From the NCBI GenBank assembly GCA_013397865.1, contig VZTI01005325.1, positions 3,327,085-3,391,084 of the forward strand: a stretch of 64,000 bases of DNA. The letters are read 5' to 3'. Of the stretch, positions 1-28,600 are shown piece by piece. Source of the DNA: Struthidea cinerea (taxonomy: Eukaryota; Chordata; Aves; Passeriformes; Corcoracidae). Below the pieces are notes generated by a model. That model did no database searches and was not told the DNA's origin. It saw only the letters and a list, made by a program, of their open reading frames with translations. A program made the translations under genes and the position numbers. Every line of letters begins with the position of its first letter. Position 1 is the stretch's first letter.

Positions 1-98
1 CAACTAAAGGATCTGGGAAAGCTACCCAGAAAGCCTTTTATGGCTGGTACTACAGTAAGAGACAAAGCAGCTGCTCCCAAAATCCTTTCTTCCCTTAC

Positions 99-3000
99 CT
101 GTATGTAGTCTACACGTCCCAAGGCTGCTAAAAACAAGACCATTCCTGGCCTGAGAATGAAGGTCCGTGGAACAATGGCATGTGATGGCAAAACCAGCTT
201 TACTTCCTTCTCTGTCAGGAGATTTAAAACCTGCAAAATAAATTGTCATAACTCATTCCAAATGTTTCAATAGGAATAATGAAATTAGTATTAGCAATAT
301 ATTGATAGAGGAAAAGGACCAAGTAAAGCAGTGTCAAGAACATCTGACACAATAGTTCAATTCTGGTCCACACAGTAAGAGAGAAACAGGAGGAATCTCC
401 CCTGCCAAAATCTGCCACATAGACAATCTGCTTGTCCTCCACTCAGATTGAACAATGACTGCAGGAACAGATTTTGATCTGAAACTTGGCATGGAGCTCT
501 CCAAAGGAGAACACAAGGATAACCAGAATCAGAAACAGCAGCAAGTATTTCTGGATGCAGGAAGTATTTTCCACATGTATTCAACTTCAGAAGAAGGGAG
601 GAAAATACACAATCTCAAGTTATCAAACCAGGTCTCTAAGCTGATCCCAGTCTCTACATTGGCTATTAGAGCCTTAAGTGCTACAGTAAAGCAAGTTATG
701 GTCTGGCAAACATATCACCAGGAAACCAGGAGTTTTCTAGCGTTCATAAAAGCAGCACCTGCACTTGAGCTGTAAAGTCTCAGCACAGTTCTTGCACTTC
801 ATTCTCTTCAGAACCATCCTGTCTCCCTGTACTTGTTAATCTTCCCCAAAAGGTCACCTGCACCTCTGCATGATCAAAAATCAAAACATGCCTGTTTTGG
901 ACATGTGCACTTTGTCAGCACTGGCTTCAGTAGGGCATTGCTCTACTGGAACACTGACAAAGGCCTGACGTATTGGAGCCAGTAGCAGCAACACTGTAGA
1001 TACTGCTAGCTTCAGGAGAATGCTTTCTCTAAGATTTGGTTCAGCCGTACAGCCCTGGTAATCCTCCTAAGCTCCACCTTTTTCAGTAGGCTGCGAGAGC
1101 TAAAGAAGTGCCAGCTTCGCTGGGTGAAGCACTCTTGCTTACTCCCCTTCATGCAGAGGGGAGCTTGGTGATGCAGCCCTACAGCTCGTTTGCAAAGCTG
1201 GCAGTATTAACACTATTCAGAAATGCAACAGCATTACCACATGAACCCTTTGCAAGTAAATAAAAACCTTATCTTAATACAATTCCCAAACTAAGAGAAT
1301 CTTAATGCCAGGACCGCAGCAGAAATACTCTCCCACAGGCACAGCTAAGGCAGAACAGTCCTCCCAAACCCTGTCACCCCAAAACACAGCACCACAGAGT
1401 ACCTACACAGTCTTCCTTTACAATTCCTGGAGTGTCAAAACACCACCGAGCATCCTTCACTTCATTGTGTGTGAACTCCTCCCTTTCCTCATGCTTCTTA
1501 GGGGGATCTCTGGGATCTTCATCCATGCTGTAGGAGAGCATGTCAGGGTCGAAGTCAATCTCAGAGCTAGACTTCTGATGTTGAAATGTTCTTCCAACTC
1601 TTCCTGAATTAAAATGAAAGGTTTCCTGGTAATTAACTTATTAACTTGCCTTTCCTTCAGTCCAACATCTGCCGCTTTGTCTGGCTTAACAGAGATGCAC
1701 ATCAGTAATGTAACGGTGATAAAGACACTGTGGCTAGAAATTTGTGTGCTCAAAAGCCCAAATGCTATGAAATCCCCTCTATAATTCTTGCTTAGCAGTC
1801 CTCAGACCCCAAAATCTCAGCATGGACCAGATCACAGACATTCCATTACTTCCAATTTACGGTAAAGCAGAGTGCCTTGTTGTTTCAGTGCCTCAGACTG
1901 CCAAACACAGAATTACCTGAAAACCAGAGCTATCTTGTGGCAACCTCCTCTTTTGAATACATACTAAAATTATGTACAACCCCTGTAGCCTGCAGCCCAA
2001 ACATGATTATTTAAAATTAAACTTATTTTCTTTATTTGGGAGCGAGAGATGGCCCATACTGTGATATCCTTGCAAACTACTAAGCTATCAGAATTTGCCA
2101 GCCTAGTTCAGACAGGAGATGCATTGTACAGAGGAACCCTCTGCTACTACAGCAGCTGACAAGTATTCAAAAGAAGTACTAATGATGCTGCTTATGGAGG
2201 AGATAGAGGTCTTGCCCCCATTAATCCGGGAGCAAACACTGGTCAAAATAAATTTACTTTTGTGTGTAATGCAGTATTTTCATTAAGGGCAGGAAGGTAA
2301 CACCTTTACTCAGGCAATACTCACCCACTAAGTAACCTTGCTTTTTAAGTTGATTAAGGTGCTTTTTTTCTTCACTGCTTAGCTGATCTTCTGTTTTTGT
2401 TGCCTCTTCTTTTAGCCTCTCCTGCCTTCGGAATATCCTGTCACAGGTAGGGTTAATAATTGGAAATTTCAACAGGTTCAGTGTTGTTCCTGGAAAAACA
2501 AACAGAAGGCACACTTGGGTCTCTAACTACCTGATAGATTTCAGCTCTGAGGAACAGGATTACAAAAAATCTGCTTCTCAAACTTTTTGGTGAAACCCAG
2601 TAACACAAAGTCAGAGGTGGAACTACAGCTGCTCCCATAAAGTACTAGCCTCCCAGGTTGGGGCAGCAAAAGCAAGCCATCCAAGGGCAACCAAAACAAG
2701 CCACTTGAGACCTGCTCTCACCTAGAGTTTGAACAGAACGGTCTCAAAGCCAAGAGGTGCCAAGACTGACTTAGTACACCCCAGGTAAGTCTCACCTCCT
2801 GACAGCTTGGTTTGGCCTACAGGTGCTCACCACTCCACCTCGGGGTCTCTCCAGACTGGAGGACATCTCTAATGGATAGGGACAGGGCAAGGCATGCAGG
2901 TCAGGTGCCATCCGAACTGGCAGGGGTGCACACAGGGGTGCCCATTCTGGTTTACCCGGCCTCTTATCGCTACAGGATGCGCAGCACCTTCACCACATGC

Positions 3001-3784
3001 ATCCCACCCCTGCTGCCCCGAGGAATGACAGAATCAAATAGTTTGGAAAAGGCCTCTGAGACCACTGAGTCCAACCTATGACTGAACATCACCATGTCGA
3101 CTAGACCATGGCACCGAGTGCCACATCCAGTCTTTCCCTGAACGCTCCAGGGACAGTGATTCCATCTCTCTAGACAGTTCATTCCAATATCTAATCACCC
3201 CTTCTGTGAAAAAATCGTCCAAATGTCCAACCTAAACCTTCCCTGGTGCAGCTTAACATTATGTCCTCTTCTCCTGGTGCCAGCTACGCGGGACAAGAGA
3301 CCAACTGTTATCTGGCTACAACCTCCTTTCAGGTAAGTTACAGAGAACGATAAGGTCTCCCCTGAGCCTCTTTTTAACAGCCCCAGCTCCCGCAGTCACT
3401 CTTCAGAGGGGACAATTTGAAGCATGGTGCAGCTCTGGCACTCAGTGCCCACCACAGAGGTGCTCAGGGTGGCAGGTACCCCTTCGGTGACAGGTTCTCC
3501 GCGTGTAGGGGTGGCCGAGAGCAGCCCAGAGGCCCACAACTCACTGTTTTCTGCACACCCCCCACCCCCCATTACCCGTGCTACAACGGGCCAAGCGGCG
3601 CCCTGACCTGGCCACGGGGACACGGTGGCCCTGTCGATGATGTCGGGGGCGCGGGACTTGCAGTAGTCGGAGCGCAGCAGGGTGTTGAAGAGCGTAGACT
3701 TGCCGGAGTTAGTGGCACCCAGCAGGTAGACATCGCCGGCGCACTTCCAGGAGCGCTGCAGCCGGCTGACCAGCCCCTCCATAC
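99..3784 (-). CDS. NOA1: NOA1, mitochondrial circularly permuted GTPase (partial, 4 exons)
   Basis: NOA1 is a GTPase of the YqeH/cpGTPase family that works in mitochondrial ribosome assembly, translation and respiration. Four minus-strand coding exons are visible, in gene order: 3608-3784 (cut by the N gap), 2325-2489, 1407-1603 and 99-230. All junctions are GT-AG and the phases join. The first exon carries the P-loop (G1) GATNSGKST. The second continues WPG/TTLNLLKFPI and has a Lys/Glu-rich coiled segment. The third starts GRVGRTF and ends with the G3 motif FDTPGI. The fourth encodes VLNLLTEKEVKLVLP and IVPRTFILRPGMVLFLAALGR. G1 preceding G3, with G4/G5 expected upstream, fits the permuted fold. 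The mitochondrial presequence and G4/G5 region should lie in the gap, and the last exons lie left of base 1. A CR1 element sits in the first visible intron. The gene is head-to-head with POLR2B, as in mammals. Confidence 0.93.
3022..3415 (-). repeat. CR1 LINE 3' fragment in a NOA1 intron
   Basis: Read on the minus strand this is the familiar avian CR1 3' end: a segment on the leading line of contributions (GAGGCTCAGGGGAGACCTTAT), a block like TTGGACATTTGGACGATTTTTTC, then TTGGACTCAGTGGTCTCAGAGG and a degenerate ATTCTGTCATTCCT tail. It is truncated at its 5' end, as most CR1 copies are, and has no intact reverse transcriptase. It fills most of the space between NOA1 exons 2 and 1. Confidence 0.85.
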
Positions 3785-4518
3785 NNNNNNNNNNNNNNNN
3801 NNNNNNNNNNNNNNNNNNNNNNNNNNNNNNNNNNNNNNNNNNNNNNNNNNNNNNNNNNNNNNNNNNNNNNNNNNNNNNNNNNNNNNNNNNNNNNNNNNNN
3901 NNNNNNNNNNNNNNNNNNNNNNNNNNNNNNNNNNNNNNNNNNNNNNNNNNNNNNNNNNNNNNNNNNNNNNNNNNNNNNNNNNNNNNNNNNNNNNNNNNNN
4001 NNNNNNNNNNNNNNNNNNNNNNNNNNNNNNNNNNNNNNNNNNNNNNNNNNNNNNNNNNNNNNNNNNNNNNNNNNNNNNNNNNNNNNNNNNNNNNNNNNNN
4101 NNNNNNNNNNNNNNNNNNNNNNNNNNNNNNNNNNNNNNNNNNNNNNNNNNNNNNNNNNNNNNNNNNNNNNNNNNNNNNNNNNNNNNNNNNNNNNNNNNNN
4201 NNNNNNNNNNNNNNNNNNNNNNNNNNNNNNNNNNNNNNNNNNNNNNNNNNNNNNNNNNNNNNNNNNNNNNNNNNNNNNNNNNNNNNNNNNNNNNNNNNNN
4301 NNNNNNNNNNNNNNNNNNNNNNNNNNNNNNNNNNNNNNNNNNNNNNNNNNNNNNNNNNNNNNNNNNNNNNNNNNNNNNNNNNNNNNNNNNNNNNNNNNNN
4401 NNNNNNNNNNNNNNNNNNNNNNNNNNNNNNNNNNNNNNNNNNNNNNNNNNNNNNNNNNNNNNNNNNNNNNNNNNNNNNNNNNNNNNNNNNNNNNNNNNNN
4501 NNNNNNNNNNNNNNNNNN
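3785..4518. other. Assembly gap (734 N)
   Basis: This run of N separates the NOA1 P-loop exon from the POLR2B promoter. It must contain the 5' part of NOA1 (mitochondrial presequence and the G4/G5 part of the permuted GTPase) and the start of the shared CpG island. The size may be only an estimate, so reading frames should not be carried through it. Confidence 0.98.
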
Positions 4519-4688
4519 CCCGCCGGAGGCGTGCGCGTGACGCCACGGTGTGCGCGGGCGCCTGGCGGGAGACGTGCGCGTGACGTCACGGGTCGCGCAG
4601 CCGCCGTCCCGCTGCCGCCCGCCCGCGCTCCGCCGCGCTCCCTCTTGCCCCTCGCTCGGCCGCCGCCGCGGCTCCTCCCGCCGCCACC
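4519..4688 (+). promoter_or_regulatory. POLR2B/NOA1 bidirectional CpG promoter with CRE
   Basis: The GC- and CpG-rich segment just upstream of the POLR2B start holds a full palindromic cAMP-response element, TGACGTCA, at 4581-4588. A near-copy, TGACGCCA, lies at 4538-4545. Both sit in the same context, GTGCGCGTGACG[C/T]CACGG, at 4531-4548 and 4574-4591. No TATA box is seen. The POLR2B ATG has a strong Kozak context (CCGCCACCATG). Since NOA1 runs the other way from inside the adjacent gap, the island probably serves both genes. Confidence 0.75.
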
Positions 4689-22285
<17,597 letters not shown>

Positions 22286-22405
22286 CCTTTAAAAGGGCTT
22301 TCTTTTTTAATTATGAGACTGAAGCGCTCAGGTTTTGTTTCATTTTGTGTATGTTGCATTCAAAATACAGTTTTACTCATCTGCCGTGTGCTGTTCAAAA
22401 GTATG

Positions 22406-22411
22406 TTTATT
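22406..22411 (-). terminator. Poly(A) signal AATAAA, probably of IGFBP7
   Basis: On the minus strand AATAAA occurs at 22411-22406, 194 bp after the IGFBP7 stop at 22605. It would give a short 3' UTR of about 0.2 kb that runs into the POLR2B 3' UTR on the other strand. The assignment rests on position only. Confidence 0.5.
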
Positions 22412-22424
22412 TCCTGTAAATAGA

Positions 22425-22430
22425 ATTAAA
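22425..22430 (+). terminator. Poly(A) signal ATTAAA of POLR2B
   Basis: ATTAAA lies 140 bp after the POLR2B stop, in AT-rich DNA followed by a T/GT-rich stretch (TTTGTAATCAAACTTGTGATTC). It is the first good hexamer downstream of the stop on the plus strand. It lies within 25 bp of the opposing IGFBP7 signal. Confidence 0.65.
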
Positions 22431-22604
22431 ATTTGTAATCAAACTTGTGATTCTATTTGTGTATCTCTGAAAGAAGTGTGCAAGCAAATTGGGACTCACA
22501 GAAAAAGGGAGTTAAGAGGGACTGATTAGTCAGCTAGAAAAAGCCAGAGCTTGCAGCTTTCCAAAATACTAATTTAAAACTGTGCGTAAGTGAAAGTCCT
22601 CACA

Positions 22605-25600
22605 TCACAGCTCTGCACCATCATCTGTGGAAAAACAAAAACATGTTACACTCTGACCTGTTCCAAGGGGGAATATCGCAGCTTTGGCAGTAGCTTTGGG
22701 ATCTCTTGGCTGAGGGTGAGACCTGACCCCTCCTTCCTTCCTGCCTTCTTTCCTTCCCTCCCTGCTGCAGGGGGGTGATAATAGACACGTTTTTCTGTGC
22801 TGAGATCACCTGGACATGGCACACAGACTCTCACAGTGTAGCTATGATGTCTGACAGTTTGTTCCATTAACCTTATCAGTTTCTTTTAAGCTGGCAGTCT
22901 ACATTTACTTATCACTTAGCTCCAGCTGCCTCAGAGCTTTCCTACAGCTGAAAAGGACCAGCTGTTAACACGTGCTGGGTGTGTGTAAGAAACAAACTGC
23001 GGCACTGTGCACAGTATTGCAACCTCGCAGTAGTTACTGGGAGAGAGGGAGTGAACGTTTTCTGTTCTGGGGTATAAACATGCTGTTCATGGCACAACCC
23101 AGTAAAACTCAATTTCATTCACATCCATAAATAAGATGTTTGAAAAGGGATTAGAAACTACCTAAAAACCATCAGCAAAATTCCTATGAATGATATTTGG
23201 ATTCATTGTAAGCTCTCATTTCAATGCCAGGTGCTGCTAATGCTCTTCTAACAGAAGTATTTGAGCTCTTCACAGACATCACGATACAAAAAGTCAAGAC
23301 TGTATAGTTTGGATAAAGCCAGCTGGGATTAAAACTAAGGATTATGTCCAAAAGGGGATTTGGGCAGCACAGTATTCTCTAGCTGGATGCTTTGTTCCCT
23401 GTGCCTCTGCCTCTAGCAGGGTTACAGTTACTGTTCTGGCTATCCAGATTTATTCCTAAACTTTACATGTGACTGTGGTACATCCTCTGCAGCTGGAATG
23501 AGGGTGACTGGTTTGGCACCAGCTTTGCACACAGCCTAGCAAAGAGGACGTGCTGTGGCAAATCTCTGAGGTTTGACATGCCAGCATACAGAGAACATAG
23601 CAGGAACTGGAATGTCTGTTGTGCCAATACTGCTCCCAAGAGAGAGGAGCAGGTTTGAAAGCATCCAGACAACACTGAAAGGATGATACAAATGTAGGGT
23701 TGGAAACCCACTGAAAGTTGCTCTGTAAAAAACCCAGAAGGTGTTTCTTAATTTTAATTTGGTATTTCCAGTACTTTACAGCATGTGGAGGGTTATTTAA
23801 CAATCCTTTGAGAACTCTAGAAGCTAAGATCTGCTGGAATGTTTTGTCAAATGCAAAAAACTGCATGTTAAACTGGCATTTCTAGTGCAGAGCAGGGGGA
23901 GGGTTTGTTGGGTTCTTTTTTTATTGTTTTGAAAGCATTAAACAGAGGTGGGTGGCCCTTTTGTATCAAATAACAATAAACTGTTAGCGGGGAGAGCTGC
24001 TGAGTGTTCAGCCACACTTACCAACCTTTGGTCAGGGCTATTTCATGCAGAGTTTCCACAACGTGGATTTTCGCAGAAGCTGTTGCCTCTCCTTTGGCAT
24101 TTGATGCGTGGCACTCGTATTCCCCAGCATCCTCTTTGCTCAGAGGAGATATCTAAGGGAGGAAACACACCCCAGTCCCCCAGTGAGCATCCTGTGCACT
24201 GGTAGAGGTGACTCTGTTTTCAGGTATCTTATGTAACTTCTTTGTGCCAAAGCCTGTACTCCCCTGTATCCCCCCTCTGCTTTTGCAGGTGGTATGCACA
24301 CTTCTGCTGCACGCTAGACAGAGGAAGGGTGCATGCCACAGGCAAGACTGGAGCCAGCAGCCACCCTTATCCTTCATCCCTAACTCACACAGGTTGTTTT
24401 CCTCTAAATGCCCTGTCTCTTGCCATGTGTCTCCTGTCCTGTTCTTTGTTCACAAGCAGCTTGCAAGCTGCACTCTGCTGTCTGTGCAGCTCCGTGCATA
24501 CACAGAGCACTTACCAGCACCCAGCCAGTCACTTCGTGTTTCTCAGGGCCCCCACGGGTCTGGATAGCCAAGTTCTCCCGGTCCCCAGGCAGAAGCTCCA
24601 TCCTCTGGACACCATACTGTCCTCGAATTATCTAAACAGAAGGGCAGGAATGGGTAAAAACTTTGGGGCTTGCTTATGCTGGAACTGTATGCTGAACCAT
24701 ACCGGCACAGAGATCAACATTAGTTATACATGAATGTGCTTTATGCAGCAGCAGCAGCATTCCCTAGTGTTAGCGTTTCACCTTATGCTCCCTGTAGTGC
24801 AGCCCCACTACCCCAGCGCCTCAGCCCTGAGGGTGTGTTCCCCTCACCTCAGCAGCAACACACAGAGTGGCACGGTTTTCTGGTACGATGGTGCTGGGCA
24901 GTGGGATGTGCCAGCATGGCCTGTGCTGATCTGGCCTCGCAGAACTCGTGTGCGTGTTCCCAAGGGTGTGCTCAGCCCTGCGTGTTTCTGCGGCAGCAAA
25001 CCAGGCAGTCCCTCCTGGCAGGCACAGTATCGATGGGAAAGCAGCACTGCAGCCATTCCCCAGTGTCTGAGCCCAGAGCACAGCACAGGGTAAGTGGTGC
25101 TCAGCCCTTGTTACCACCAGGTCAAGCAGTCTCTCAGCCACGAGGAAGAGGCATGAAAAGGAGAACAGCGCTGACAGTCAGTGTAAACTCAGCATCTGTT
25201 CATAAACAAGCAGAACACGCTGCCTGAGTCAACAAGCCCACACCGTATGCTCACCTGACAGTCTGCTCTTGAACCCCTACGAATAAAGCTTACGAATTTG
25301 TCTTACAGCAAATTTTGGGCCAATCTAGTTTTTTATCTCCATTGTATCCTTAAGTAGTAATTTTTCAGCTTAATTTTAAGACCCTTCACAGGGATGCACA
25401 AACCTGTGGCACTTGAGGAGGCTGCAGGGGCCATGCAGTGGCTCTCAGCCTTATGGCCAGGATCCTGTCCACTCAACATTGGCCCCTGTCCTAAGCCAGC
25501 TGTTACCAGTGCTGCCAAAATCAACATGCTGCCGGCTACTGGAGCTAAATGACTGCCCCATGTGCTTCCTGTTCCCGACGTGGGCGATGTCTAGCCACCT

Positions 25601-28600
25601 CAGAGTCACTGCTGCCAGCAGGGTGAAGGTGAAAGCAGGTCAAGGGACATTCCCCACATGCTCTGAATACCAGGCGCTACCAAGACAAACACGAGCCCTG
25701 TCCTGGCTCGGGATCAACAAGAGTTTATTTTCTAAATAATGTCTAAAAACTAAGCAAAACCAGATGTTTGGGGGTGGACAGAACTGCAGAGATGAGAGAA
25801 CTCATCAAAGAGGTGTGCTTCTACAGAGGGATCTGCTGTGGCCTTTGTGCTTACCAGGCAGTTTCAGCTGCCTCAGATTTGCCGTGCTGTAAGAGCTCCT
25901 AGCAGGGCCCTTACCTTGTTCCAGATGAGGACAGGGGTTGGGATGCCAATGACTTCACAGCTCAGGTAGATTTGTGCTCCTGTCACATTCCAGATGTCCT
26001 TAGGAGGAGTCACGATGGAGGGTCCTGCAAAAAGGGAGGAAAGCTTTTAAGCCCCAGGTGACTGAGTGCAAGCCTGTCTCCGTGCCTTTTAAGTGGGGGC
26101 CAGGCACATCTGATGCATTTTGAGGATGAGGTGAAGGTGATCCCTGCTAGGAGCAGAGTTCACTGGATTGATCCCACATCACAGCACTTCTCTCTCCAAA
26201 GTGACACACACATCCAGCCTTGAGCTATTCAGACCGATGGGCGCTTGCCCCAGATGAAAACTCAAGTGTTGAGCAGTTCAGGTGATGAGTCCTCCTCCTT
26301 GCAAGGTTGAGGTCAGAGGTAAAACAGTGTTTGTATTCTGTTATTTCAGGGGCTGAGCAGAACTCTACCAACTGCTGGCTCTGCTTACCATGCAGTCACC
26401 AAGTCAGCTGGCGTGGAGAAAAGGACCCCCAGGAGACAGTGCATCCACTCAATCATGCCATAGAGAGCTTGGCCAGCTTGGCAGCATCCTTTCTCCCAGC
26501 ATGATTTCAATCCCATTGCTGTGGGCTAGCAGAACTCAATGTTATGCTGCTCCTGTTTTACCTGTGAGCAATGCTCAGCCAAAGAAGGCTGGCTGGACGG
26601 TGGCAGAGCTCTCCATGGGGGAGATCTGGGAAGGGAGTGAGTGAATGCAGAGCTCCATTCTTCTCCAGAGAGCTCCAATTCCTGGTTAAATAGAGAGTTA
26701 CTTCTAAAGCATATCAGAGCAGGGTTGTTTTGCAGATCTGGCTGAAGATGTTTACCCCTCAGGCTGGGAAATGTCGGAGACGTAACCCATATCCCAGGAA
26801 GGGAAGAAAGGCCTTTTCTGTTCAATCCCTCTTTAGTGACGCTGTTTTGCAAAACGCAGCTATTAACTCCCCGCAATAGGAAGTGCAGACCAAAGGAGCA
26901 CAGAGTGTTTATTTCCAGTTATTGATATCTTTAAGAACACAACAAACTGCTTTCCCCCTTCCGTTCTGAAGATGCAGGCAACAACAGGAAACTAAGGCTC
27001 CCATTACACTCCATCAGGAGAAGGCGGCATTTCCTATGCAGACAGGTACTCCAGAGCCAGCCTGACGGAAGCTCCTGGGTATACTGGCCCACAGACCACA
27101 GCTCATTCCCAGCCCCGTAAAAGAGGGGCAGATCTGGGTCCTGATGCTCCATATGGTGTCCTGAATCTGCGCTGATTTCAGCCCTGCACGTGCACTCCAC
27201 CCTGCAACCCTGTTGCAGACAGTCAGGTGCAGGTTTCAAGTGCATCCCACTGCACCAACATCTTCCAGCAGAAAGCTGGTGTCTTCTTCCTCCTCAGGAT
27301 CTGGGGCAGATCCACACTGGTATCACCAGCCAAAGGGCATCAGCCATCCTTCTGTTTTAGCCCAAGAGATGCTGAGGTGGTTCCCTGCTCCCAAGCAGCT
27401 GGTGCAAACCCAGAGAAGTGTTCGCTCTTCTCTTTTGAGAGGCTTCTCTGTCCGGGAATGACTGTACACAACCTGCTGGTGAGAAGCTGCTAAGAGACAT
27501 GGGATGGCTGCACTCAACAGTCTCTGTTACAGAGCTATCCCACTTCTGATTTTAACAGGAGGCAGCTGTGGAGAAGCAGAAGAGTTTCATGTGTAGCCCT
27601 AGGCGATGGTTGAAACCACACCCAATAGTCAGCACGGGCTGGTTTCCTGGCAGTCACTACAACCCAGGTGCTCCTCATCTGCACAGAGCTGAGTCTCTCA
27701 GCTGAGGAAATTATCTAAGAAGTGTTTCAACACCCTGCTGAAGGTTTTCCCCCTGAGTACCCCACAGTGGCCAGCCCAGGACATTGCCATCCCCAGGACG
27801 GGGCCACCTCAGGTCACACACTCTGGTTCCCTTACCCAGTGCGGCATTTCCTGCACAGCCCAGCTGTTCTTTTTCTGGTGTCCCTTAAACAATAGGGGTA
27901 ATAGGGTGCTTGGAAGCTCTGAATGTCCCCAGGCAGCTCGGCTGGACCCATGCTCTGTGAGGACCTCCAGCTGATATGCACCCAGCAAAGCCTGCTGCTG
28001 CTGCTGCTTTCTGCTCCAGCCCTCCACATGCAAAGTGCCCTCCCTAGAGCAGAGCTTGGGGCCTGTCCCAGCTGGCAGGGCTACGTCTGCCCCTGTATGA
28101 CACCATCCTCTCTATCACTGGGGTTCTTCTATAAGGCAGGAAAAACACAACTGCCCCCCAATTACCACCATCTCTCACCACAGAAAAGGAGAGATCCTGA
28201 CTCTTACATTTAAAAGCCAGGTGGATTTTAAGGCACTGTTATGCTCTTCCAGGATCTGGCTCAATTCTCCTCTGGTTGGGAACTGGCAGCATTCAGCACA
28301 GTACTGAGTCCACTGCCTGAGGTGTCTCAGTCTTGGCTGCCGCCAAGTTTGCCCCTGTGCCGAGGGTTCAGACACCCATTTGCCCACAGGTGTTTGTTCA
28401 CCCTGCCAGGATGAACAGGCCACACCATGATTTTTCAGCGTCAACTGCTGTCAGGGGAAAAGAGACAAGGAATTTCTACCCACCTCCTGGGTGAGGAGAA
28501 ATTGTTTATCTTCTTGGACGGGGGAATTGCCTGCACAGCTTCACAGCGAAGCCCTGTCTGGCTTGGCACAGCAGTCACAGCACAGTGAGAGCTTGGCTGT

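Noticed and set aside
22723..22770. Pyrimidine-rich CCTTCCTT tract as a microsatellite
   Set aside because: It is too irregular to call a tandem repeat. No element or splice role is evident.
24730..25227. 165-codon plus-strand open frame in an IGFBP7 intron
   Set aside because: There is no family resemblance, composition is intron-like and no splice partners are seen. It lies between IGFBP7 exons on the other strand.
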